Below, one piece after another: positions 1 through 4,790 of a stretch of DNA of 5,781 bases. A model generated the notes under the pieces. It saw nothing but the letters and a program-made list of their open reading frames with translations, was not told where the DNA came from and searched no databases. Position 1 is the first letter of the stretch, and the number at the start of each line of letters is the position of its first letter. Source of the stretch: an uncultured Eubacteriales bacterium (GTDB taxonomy: Bacteria > Bacillota > Clostridia > Oscillospirales > Oscillospiraceae); assembly GCA_900550705.1 (NCBI GenBank), contig URTG01000112.1:1-5781 (forward strand), given 5' to 3'. Position numbers and translations under genes: made by a program.

Positions 1-9
1 AAAATGTTT

Positions 10-54
10 GCAGCTTGGCAAAAAAGCGGCGAAGCCACTTTTTCGACAAGCTGC
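10..54 (-). terminator. Rho-independent terminator of the ABC transporter cluster
   Basis: On the minus strand, about 45 bp past the stop of the second ABC gene, a hairpin with a 10-bp stem (aaaaagtggc / gccgcttttt, one G.T pair, 3-nt loop; plus 20-43) runs directly into a T run (plus 25-20). It is nested in a wider dyad with perfect 8-bp arms, gcagcttg at 10-17 and caagctgc at 47-54. The A run opposite the T run means it could also stop rightward transcripts. A weaker 5-bp stem (ggctc / gagcc, 55-68) lies between it and the gene. Confidence 0.85.
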
Positions 55-99
55 GGCTCGATTGAGCCATGCCCTTTTTTGTCCGGTTGCCAAAAAACG

Positions 100-1857
100 T
101 TATGCCTCTGCGCCGTTTAGCCGCCACTGGGCGCTCTCGCTCTGGAGCTCCACCATGCGGCGGTAGAGGCCGCCTTGCTCCATCAGTTCCGCCGGGGTAC
201 CCTGCTGGACCACATGGCCGTCCTCCAGTACCACGATATGGTCGGCTCCGGCCACGGTACGCATCCGGTGAGCTATGACCAGAACCGTCTTGCCCTGAAG
301 CAGGCGGGAGAGGGCGGTCTGGACGGCGCTCTCGTTCTCCACGTCCAGGCTGGCGGTGGCCTCGTCCAGCAGCACCACCGGCGCGTCCTTCAACAGGGCC
401 CGGGCGATGGAGATTCGCTGCCGCTCCCCACCGGAGAGGGTGGAGCCGTTCTCCCCGATTACCGTCTGGTAGCCCTTGGGAAGTTTCCGAATAAACTCAT
501 CGCATTGGGCGGCCCTGGCCGCCTCCAGCACCTCCTCGTCGGTGGCACCCCGGCGGCCCAGGCGGATGTTTTCCATCACCGTGTCCCGGAACAGCACCAC
601 ATCCTGAAACACCATGGAGTAGGAGCACAGGAGGGTCTCTGGGTTCACCGTGGACACGTCCGTCCCACCCAGGGACACCTTCCCGCCGGTGACGTCCCAG
701 AACCGGGCGGCCAGCTTGCAGGCGGTGGACTTCCCGCTGCCGGAGGGACCGATGAGGGCGGTGACCTCCCCCTGGCGGGCGGTGAAACTCACATCCTCCA
801 GCACTCCAGCGCCCTCCCGGTAGGCAAAGGAGACATGGTCAAAGGTGATGTCGTAGCGGGACGGGCGGAAGTCCTCCTTCCCCGTCTGCACCGGTTGTTC
901 CAAAATGGAGCGCATCCGTTCGATTTGCAGCTTGGTATTGAAGGTGGCGGCGATGTTCTGGAGCACCACCCCCAGAGGATCGTACAGCCGGGCAGCGGCA
1001 AACAGGAAGCCCAGGAAATAGAGGAAAGAGAGCTCCCCGGCCAGCAGCAACGCCCCGCCGGTGAGCACCGTGGCAGCAAGCCCCAGCCGCAGAAAAGCCT
1101 GGGCGGAGCACACAAACACGCCGGTAGCCAGCTCGGACCGGATGGAGCTGCCCTCCATGGCGGCCAGCTTTGCCTCCAGGTCGCTCAAGTACCGCTCCTG
1201 CCGGTGGCAGGCCTTGACGTCTCGGATGGTCTCCAGACCCTCCTGGATGCAGTCGGCCACTGCCCGTTTGTTCAGGATATGATTCGTCCCGAAGGCGTCC
1301 TGGATCTTCTTACTTCCCGCTGTCAGCGCCACCGCCACGGGCACCACCCACAGCACCGCGAGCGCCATGCGCCAGTCGCAGGCAAACATACACACCCCGA
1401 TCACCAGCGTGGAGCCGATAGAGGCAAACAACTGGGGCACATAGTGGGAGAACATCTGGTCCAGGCTGGAGCAGTCGGCAATCATGGTGGAGGTCAGGTC
1501 GCTGAGATCACGGTTCCCGAAAAAGGACAGGGGAAGCCTGCGCAGGGTCTCTGCCAGGCTCACCCGGCGGTTAGCGCTCTCCCGGTAGGTGGCGATGTAT
1601 AGGGAGGCGTACTGGAACCAGTGAAGGACGAACAGTAGAACCAGCACCGCCAGGGCAAAGCCCACATAGAGCCAGAACCCGCCCATGGGGCTGCCGCCGC
1701 CCTCCAGACAGCCCAGAAGATGCTGGACCGTGAACAGGACCGCCCCCACGGGGAACATGAGGGCAAGATTGCACACAAAGCACCAAATCACGGCCTTCAC
1801 CAGATCCCTGGCCCCCTTCTCGCTGAGGGCGAAGATGTGTTGTAATTTCTTTGTCAT
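100..1857 (-). CDS. ABC half-transporter, membrane domain fused to ATPase (second subunit of heterodimer)
   Basis: A 585-residue half-transporter with the exporter fold, normal length for the family. About six membrane segments are visible (roughly residues 20-47, 60-84, 142-160, 163-180, 245-274 and 277-298), then an ATPase domain from about 335. The ATPase has Walker A GPSGSGKST (370-378), Q-loop Gln418, signature LSGGERQ (474-480), Walker B VVLLDE (494-499) with the catalytic Glu499, D-loop ASLD (502-505) and switch His530, so its motifs look intact. The ATG at 1857 is chosen over an upstream ATG at 1911 because AGGAGG lies 7 nt before it and it overlaps the previous stop as ATGA, indicating translational coupling. 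It should pair with the preceding subunit in the cytoplasmic membrane. The substrate cannot be read from the sequence: drug, peptide or lipid export is possible, as is siderophore import in the manner of YbtPQ/IrtAB. Confidence 0.93.
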   Translation of the reverse strand: MTKKLQHIFALSEKGARDLVKAVIWCFVCNLALMFPVGAVLFTVQHLLGCLEGGGSPMGGFWLYVGFALAVLVLLFVLHWFQYASLYIATYRESANRRVSLAETLRRLPLSFFGNRDLSDLTSTMIADCSSLDQMFSHYVPQLFASIGSTLVIGVCMFACDWRMALAVLWVVPVAVALTAGSKKIQDAFGTNHILNKRAVADCIQEGLETIRDVKACHRQERYLSDLEAKLAAMEGSSIRSELATGVFVCSAQAFLRLGLAATVLTGGALLLAGELSFLYFLGFLFAAARLYDPLGVVLQNIAATFNTKLQIERMRSILEQPVQTGKEDFRPSRYDITFDHVSFAYREGAGVLEDVSFTARQGEVTALIGPSGSGKSTACKLAARFWDVTGGKVSLGGTDVSTVNPETLLCSYSMVFQDVVLFRDTVMENIRLGRRGATDEEVLEAARAAQCDEFIRKLPKGYQTVIGENGSTLSGGERQRISIARALLKDAPVVLLDEATASLDVENESAVQTALSRLLQGKTVLVIAHRMRTVAGADHIVVLEDGHVVQQGTPAELMEQGGLYRRMVELQSESAQWRLNGAEA

Positions 1858-3638
1858 ACCGCTGCCTCCTTTCCAACCTTCCATTGGGCGCTGCGCTGAT
1901 AGTCCGCCCACATGGCGGCGTAGACGCCGTTTTTCGTAAGCAATGCGCTGTGGCTGCCCTGCTCCGCAATCTTTCCCTCGCTGAGAACGATGATGTTGTC
2001 CGCGTTCTGCACCGTGGACAGCCGGTGGGCGATCATCAGCACCGTTTTGTTCAGGGTCAGCGTCTCAAAGGCCTTTTGGATCTGATGCTCGTTTTCCGGG
2101 TCGGCGAAGGCGGTTGCCTCGTCCAGCACCACGATGGGGGCGTCCTTCAAAATGGCTCGGGCCAGGGCGATGCGCTGCTGTTCCCCACCGGAGAGATAGA
2201 CGCCCCTGGCGCCCACCACCGTGTCCAGCCCCTGGGGCAGCTTCTCCAGGATGTCATCGCACTGGGCGGCGTGGGCAGCGGCAAGCACCTCCTCCCGGGA
2301 GGCGTCCGGCCGGGCGGCCCGGATATTTTCCAGCAGGCTCTCCTTGAACAGCCGGGTATCCTGGAACACAAAGGCCACCTGTCCCATGAGGGCGGCACCG
2401 TCCAGCTCCCGCACATCCGCGCCGCCTACGGTGACGCTGCCGCTGTCCACATCCCAGAACCGGGGGATCAGGCTGGCGGCGGTGGTCTTTCCCCCGCCGG
2501 AGGGACCCACCAGAGCCACCACCTGTCCGGGCTGGACAGAAAAGCTCACATCCTCCAGCGCAGGCCGGTCCGCACCGGGGTAGGTGAAGGTTACATGGTC
2601 AAAGGCCACGGCGTCGTCCGCCGGCCTCTTTTGGACCTTCGCCTCCTTCATGGGCTGCTGGCTCAGGATTTCGTCCAGGCGGCCGATGGCCTCATCGGCC
2701 TCCATCACCGCCTCGCTCATATACATGATGCGGTTGATCATCTGGCCGCAGGCCGGGGCGAACAGGGCGTAGAAGATCAGGTTCACCAGCGCGGTGCGCA
2801 CATCCCCGCCGGAGGCGATGAGCAGTGCCGCCGGTATCAGCAGGGCGAAGGCCCCGTTGATGAAGGTAAGGAAACAAGTCTGGCCCGTTCGGCAGCTCAT
2901 GGCGTATTGGCTGGCCAGGTCACTGTAATCCTGGATGGCAGCGTAGAAGGCCTTGAAGGAGTAGACCATCTGCTGGAACATCTTCACCACCGGGATGCCC
3001 CGGACATACTCCACCGCCTCTCCGCTCATGCGCTCAATCTCTTTTTGATAGCGGTGGAAGAAGCCGGCGTTCTTGCCGCCCATCATCATGCACATGGACA
3101 GCAGGGCCAGTACCATGGTGAGCAGGCACAAAAGGCCCATCCGCCAGTCAAAGAGGAACAGCACGACGATGGCGGCGATGGGTGTCACCGCCGTGGCGGC
3201 CAGGTCGGGGAGCTTGTGGGCAAGTAGATCCTCGGTGAGTCCGGCGTTGTCGTCAATGAGCTTACGCAGCCGCCCCGACTGGTTCCCGGTGAAAAAGCCC
3301 AGGGGGAGCTTCAGTACATGGGTCATGGCGGCACGCCGGATGTTCCGGGCAGTGCGGAAGGCCGCAATGTGGGTGGACATGAGGGCGGCGAAGTACAGCA
3401 GAATGCTGCCAACGGCAGTCCACACCGCCATCCAGCCCCAGCGGCCCAGACCTCCGGCCCCGTCCAGGCCGGGCCAAGTGGATAGCACACTTCTGGCCAC
3501 CAGCCAGACACACAGATACGGTGCCAGCCCCAGCACCGCCGACAGGGCGGACAGGATACAGCCCAGGATCGTCAGGTTCTTATACCCGCCCGCATAGCTT
3601 AGGATGCGGGCAAGGCTGCTTGGTTTTGTTTGCTTCAA
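1854..3638 (-). CDS. ABC half-transporter, membrane domain fused to ATPase (first subunit of heterodimer)
   Basis: A 594-residue half-transporter with membrane segments near residues 21-50, 67-90, 145-165, 167-187, 253-275 and 280-300, and an ATPase domain from about 345. Motifs seen are A-loop Tyr353, Walker A GPSGGGKT (378-385), Q-loop Gln426, signature LSGGEQQ (482-488), Walker B IVVLDE (502-507) and switch His538. The D-loop reads FADPENE (511-517) instead of the common SALD form. I associate that form with the YbtP/YbtQ/IrtA-like branch, but this is from memory and untested. The start is TTG at 3638: AAGGAGGG lies 6 nt upstream, an in-frame stop closes the frame 18 nt upstream (3656-3654), and the next internal ATG, near residue 70, would remove the first membrane helix. 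Its TGA overlaps the ATG of the second subunit. It follows the TetR gene by 61 bp on the same strand, consistent with control by that regulator. Both ATPase sites of the pair keep their catalytic residues. Confidence 0.93.
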   Translation of the reverse strand: MKQTKPSSLARILSYAGGYKNLTILGCILSALSAVLGLAPYLCVWLVARSVLSTWPGLDGAGGLGRWGWMAVWTAVGSILLYFAALMSTHIAAFRTARNIRRAAMTHVLKLPLGFFTGNQSGRLRKLIDDNAGLTEDLLAHKLPDLAATAVTPIAAIVVLFLFDWRMGLLCLLTMVLALLSMCMMMGGKNAGFFHRYQKEIERMSGEAVEYVRGIPVVKMFQQMVYSFKAFYAAIQDYSDLASQYAMSCRTGQTCFLTFINGAFALLIPAALLIASGGDVRTALVNLIFYALFAPACGQMINRIMYMSEAVMEADEAIGRLDEILSQQPMKEAKVQKRPADDAVAFDHVTFTYPGADRPALEDVSFSVQPGQVVALVGPSGGGKTTAASLIPRFWDVDSGSVTVGGADVRELDGAALMGQVAFVFQDTRLFKESLLENIRAARPDASREEVLAAAHAAQCDDILEKLPQGLDTVVGARGVYLSGGEQQRIALARAILKDAPIVVLDEATAFADPENEHQIQKAFETLTLNKTVLMIAHRLSTVQNADNIIVLSEGKIAEQGSHSALLTKNGVYAAMWADYQRSAQWKVGKEAAV

Positions 3639-3644
3639 AGTGAT

Positions 3645-3652
3645 CCCTCCTT
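3645..3652 (-). promoter_or_regulatory. Ribosome binding site deciding the TTG start of the first ABC subunit
   Basis: The minus-strand sequence AAGGAGGG lies 6 nt upstream of TTG at 3638-3636. No ATG occurs between the in-frame upstream stop and about codon 70, so this site is what supports the TTG start. Confidence 0.8.
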
Positions 3653-3660
3653 GTTAAAAT

Positions 3661-3678
3661 AGTTAGTCATTGCTAACT
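3661..3678. promoter_or_regulatory. Operator-like dyad upstream of the ABC transporter genes
   Basis: A perfect inverted repeat, agttag - 6 nt - ctaact, lies 22-40 nt upstream of the TTG start of the first ABC gene. The adjoining minus-strand TATAAG (3682-3677) could be a -10 element that the dyad overlaps; a -35 is unclear (TTAACT at 3703-3698 gives only a 15-nt spacer). The half-sites do not match those of the TetR operator at 4330-4359, so a different protein may bind here. The TTAG/CTAA style recalls DtxR/IdeR-type iron boxes. Binding of any protein is inference. Confidence 0.45.
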
Positions 3679-3699
3679 TATATCCAAAAAAGATAGGAG

Positions 3700-4317
3700 T
3701 TAAGCCCCCATCAATTTTAGCCATCCGGCAGTGTAGAAATCACGGAGTTGATCCACGTCCCGCAGCGCCTGCTCCCGAGGCATATCATGGACCACGATCT
3801 CGAAGACTCCATTGAACATCCCGCTGGCGATGATGTGACACAGAGACTGGCTCAGTTCAGGGATGTCCCGGCCCAGGCGGCGGAGCACCTCCATGTATTG
3901 GATGGTGTACTCCACCTCCACCTCCACCATGTTGTGGACGAAGTGCTCATAGCTGGTGCCCTCCGCACGAGTGAGGAGCAGCTTCACCGGCTCCCGGTGC
4001 TGGCAGATGTAGTCCACCATCCAGTGGACGCAGTTGCTGGATTCCTCCCCCATGTGATTGGGTTGCTGGTCCTCGGGCAGCTCGGCAAAGGAGGTCTGGG
4101 CCTCCATGAACTTACCCATGAGAGCGGCGGCGTGGGGCTCCACCAGGGCGTTGAACAGGGCCTCCTTGCTGGAGAAGTAGCCATAGAAAGCCCCGGTGGT
4201 CACTCCGGCGTTCTTTACGATCTGCCGCAGGGAGGCACCTTGAAACCCTTTGTCCAGAAACTCCGCCAGCGCAGCTTCCTGGATTTTTTCCAAAGTAGCA
4301 GTGGTTCTCTCTTCCAT
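3700..4317 (-). CDS. TetR/AcrR-family transcriptional regulator
   Basis: A 205-residue protein of typical TetR length. The N-terminal DNA-binding domain is clear: a first helix (about 8-22, KIQEAALAEFLDKGF), then the helix-turn-helix near residues 27-49, ending in the family hallmark GAFYGYFSSKEALF (42-55). The C-terminal part (about 60-205) is helical, variable and should form the dimer and the ligand pocket; no specific ligand can be inferred. The ATG at 4317 has AGGAGG 7 nt upstream. The promoter is overlapped by a long dyad at 4330-4359, so autorepression is very likely. The two ABC genes follow on the same strand after 61 bp, the classic arrangement of a regulator that senses a substrate of the adjacent transporter. 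Control of the transporter by read-through from this promoter is inferred. Confidence 0.93.
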   Translation of the reverse strand: MEERTTATLEKIQEAALAEFLDKGFQGASLRQIVKNAGVTTGAFYGYFSSKEALFNALVEPHAAALMGKFMEAQTSFAELPEDQQPNHMGEESSNCVHWMVDYICQHREPVKLLLTRAEGTSYEHFVHNMVEVEVEYTIQYMEVLRRLGRDIPELSQSLCHIIASGMFNGVFEIVVHDMPREQALRDVDQLRDFYTAGWLKLMGA

Positions 4318-4329
4318 GCGGCAGCCTCC

Positions 4330-4359
4330 TTATAACAGTGTGATATAACACTGTTATAA
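4330..4359. promoter_or_regulatory. Probable TetR operator (12-6-12 dyad)
   Basis: Perfect 12-bp arms ttataacagtgt (4330-4341) and acactgttataa (4348-4359) are separated by gatata. The dyad starts at the upstream edge of the TetR ribosome binding site and covers the predicted start of transcription and most of the -10 element. Position, length and symmetry fit a TetR-family autoregulatory operator. Confidence 0.8.
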
Positions 4360-4360
4360 T
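4332..4360 (+). promoter_or_regulatory. Possible rightward promoter inside the TetR operator
   Basis: On the plus strand a consensus -10 TATAAT (4355-4360) is preceded at a 17-nt spacing by ataaca (4332-4337), which matches TTGACA at 4 of 6 positions. The -10 is partly a by-product of the dyad symmetry, so this is weaker than the leftward promoter. A transcript would begin near 4367 and meet the terminator ending at 4537. Confidence 0.35.
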
Positions 4361-4384
4361 ACGACTGGCGGGAGAATTTGTCAA
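4356..4384 (-). promoter_or_regulatory. Promoter of the TetR gene (and probably the ABC genes)
   Basis: On the minus strand a perfect -35 TTGACA (4384-4379) is followed after 17 nt by TATTAT (4361-4356). Transcription should begin near 4349, giving a leader of about 32 nt before the ATG at 4317. The -10 lies inside the operator dyad, so bound TetR would block it. Confidence 0.75.
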
Positions 4385-4394
4385 GGGGCGAATC

Positions 4395-4421
4395 GAAAAA
4401 AGCCCGGTGCAGACGCGCCGG
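4395..4421 (-). terminator. Possible leftward intrinsic terminator upstream of the TetR promoter
   Basis: On the minus strand ccggcgc - gtct - gcaccgg forms a stem with one A.C mismatch, followed by gc and six T (4400-4395). It ends just before the TetR -35 and could shield that promoter from leftward read-through. No leftward gene lies upstream of it in this window. The mismatch makes it only moderately convincing; as plus-strand RNA the same stem is fully paired with one G.U, so it may instead be a hairpin of a rightward RNA. Confidence 0.4.
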
Positions 4422-4494
4422 ACTCTGTCACCCTCAACTGTGATTCACCTGTGACGCGGCAAAAAGTGACAAGGCGCTATAAGGAAACACCGAG

Positions 4495-4537
4495 TCGCAC
4501 AGAGCAGGCATTTTGGTCTGATGCTGTGCGATTTTTT
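4495..4537 (+). terminator. Rightward Rho-independent terminator with no upstream rightward gene
   Basis: A perfect 8-bp stem, tcgcacag (4495-4502) with ctgtgcga (4524-4531), is followed immediately by six T (4532-4537). The loop is 21 nt with a small internal cag/ctg pairing. On the minus strand no T run follows the stem, so it is directional. It sits about 115 bp before the MalT-like gene's promoter and would end transcripts arriving from the left. Confidence 0.7.
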
Positions 4538-4542
4538 CACCG

Positions 4543-4592
4543 GGTAGAATGCCAATCTGCACAGGCGCTTACTATGCAGCGCCATTCTTACC
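4543..4592. repeat. Two-part hairpin in the intergenic region
   Basis: An inner perfect stem ggcgct (4564-4569) / agcgcc (4578-4583) is enclosed by ggtagaat / attcttacc arms (4543-4550 and 4584-4592, one bulged T). It lies between the orphan terminator and the MalT-like gene's promoter. It may be an RNA structure or a protein site; no T run follows, so it is not a terminator. Confidence 0.4.
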
Positions 4593-4630
4593 ATCTACGC
4601 ATAGTGCATCGACAGGAACATAGCGCATCG
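4571..4630. repeat. Short direct and inverted repeats upstream of the MalT-like gene's promoter
   Basis: catagtgcatcg (4600-4611) recurs 19 bp later as catagcgcatcg (4619-4630), 11 of 12 identical. In addition actatgc (4571-4577) is the exact inverse of gcatagt (4599-4605). The cluster ends about 20 bp before the -35 at 4651, where activator sites are often found. MalT-type regulators bind short repeated sites, so autoregulation is conceivable, but nothing here proves it. Confidence 0.4.
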
Positions 4631-4650
4631 CGTCTCATACTTTGGACGGA

Positions 4651-4679
4651 TTTACATTTTTCAAGGGCTTTGGTATAAT
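4651..4679 (+). promoter_or_regulatory. Promoter of the MalT-like regulator gene
   Basis: The -35 TTTACA (4651-4656, one change from consensus) is followed after 17 nt by a perfect TATAAT (4674-4679), with an extended -10 TG at 4671-4672. Transcription should begin near 4686, giving a structured leader of about 100 nt before the GTG at 4787. Confidence 0.8.
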
Positions 4680-4698
4680 AAAACGAAAAAATTTATAG

Positions 4699-4770
4699 GG
4701 CAGAGGTTTATGACAGCGAGGGTACCCTCGCTGTCCCACGGTGGACCCCGTGGGACAATTCCTCTCTGCC
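4699..4770 (+). repeat. Tandem-hairpin module in the leader of the MalT-like gene
   Basis: The leader contains a perfect 24-bp palindrome (4712-4735, half-site gacagcgagggt). A second hairpin follows, with 10-bp arms tgtcccacgg (4732-4741) and ccgtgggaca (4748-4757) and a 6-nt loop. The two share the bases at 4732-4735, so as RNA they compete slightly at the junction. A 7-bp outer pairing, ggcagag (4699-4705) with ctctgcc (4764-4770), could enclose both and make a three-way junction. No T run follows either hairpin. It may be a regulatory RNA leader or one copy of a dispersed REP/MITE-like palindromic repeat. Confidence 0.65.
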
Positions 4771-4790
4771 GCAGGGGGGGAAGTCCGTGA
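4710..4790 (+). CDS. Possible 26-residue upstream ORF overlapping the MalT-like start
   Basis: An ATG at 4710 opens 26 codons, with the TGA at 4788-4790 overlapping the GTG start of the regulator as GTGA. The possible ribosome binding site (agagg, 4702-4706) is only 3 nt from the ATG, which is weak. The peptide (starting MTARVPSLS, ending CRRGGSP) is largely the translation of the hairpin module and resembles no known leader. It has no run of a single amino acid, so classical attenuation is not suggested. It may be a coupling ORF or chance. Confidence 0.25.
   Translation: MTARVPSLSHGGPRGTIPLCRRGGSP
4773..4780 (+). promoter_or_regulatory. Ribosome binding site with a G7 tract for the GTG start
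   Basis: An A followed by seven G (4773-4780) lies 6 nt before the GTG at 4787 and supports that start. The same G run is a mononucleotide tract whose length could change by replication slippage. Confidence 0.6.

Larger units (their letters stand above)
4367..4537 (+). ncRNA. Candidate small RNA between the TetR gene and the MalT-like gene
   Basis: A rightward transcript starting at the possible promoter in the TetR operator would be about 170 nt and end at a good intrinsic terminator. It contains a stable hairpin (4404-4421), a 5-bp gtcac/gtgac stem (4427-4431 with 4451-4455) and the terminator stem. The only rightward reading frame here starts at a GTG at 4451 with no ribosome binding site and reads straight through the terminator, so coding is unlikely. 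It matches no RNA family I recognise. The 5' end is uncertain; the terminator is the stronger evidence. Confidence 0.3.
4318..4786. other. 469-bp intergenic region between divergent genes
   Basis: In order it holds the TetR ribosome binding site (AGGAGG, 4330-4325), the TetR operator and promoter, a possible leftward terminator, a possible small RNA ending at a rightward terminator, a repeat-rich stretch, the MalT-like promoter and the tandem-hairpin leader. It is more AT-rich than the flanking genes. I see no tRNA, insertion sequence end, attachment site, CRISPR repeat or convincing protein gene in it. Confidence 0.7.

Noticed and set aside
75..97. T6/A6 inverted repeat directly after the second ABC gene as a terminator
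   Set aside because: The stem is almost only A-T pairs (seven pairs, 9-nt loop), much weaker than the GC-cored hairpin at 20-43.
175..1602. A long rightward open frame (475 codons) opposite the second ABC gene
   Set aside because: It lies wholly antisense to a clear ABC protein with intact motifs, has low-complexity His/Gly/Gln-rich sequence and no recognisable domain. It is the usual shadow of GC-rich codon use.
1855..1911. Upstream ATG at 1911 as the start of the second ABC subunit
   Set aside because: It would add 18 residues overlapping the end of the first subunit and lacks the well-spaced AGGAGG that the ATG at 1857 has.
1851..3227. A long rightward open frame (458 codons) opposite the first ABC gene
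   Set aside because: It is antisense to a clear gene, rich in His, Gly and Gln, and lacks any motif or membrane pattern of its own.
3748..4335. A rightward open frame of 195 codons opposite the TetR gene
   Set aside because: It is a mirror of the TetR codons with no domain features; the TetR reading frame has a promoter, a ribosome binding site and family motifs.
4461..4537. Passing resemblance to a tracrRNA tail (aaaaagtg ... caccgagtcg ... hairpin and T run)
   Set aside because: There are no cas genes, no CRISPR repeats and no anti-repeat pairing partner in the window, and the similarity is limited to short fragments.
4367..4537. Possible riboswitch or T-box for the MalT-like gene
   Set aside because: The terminator lies about 115 bp before that gene's own strong promoter, and I recognise no conserved aptamer or T-box core; a separate short RNA fits better.
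4451..4678. A 75-codon rightward frame in the intergenic region
   Set aside because: It would start at GTG with no ribosome binding site, reads through an intrinsic terminator and into the next promoter, and its product resembles nothing.
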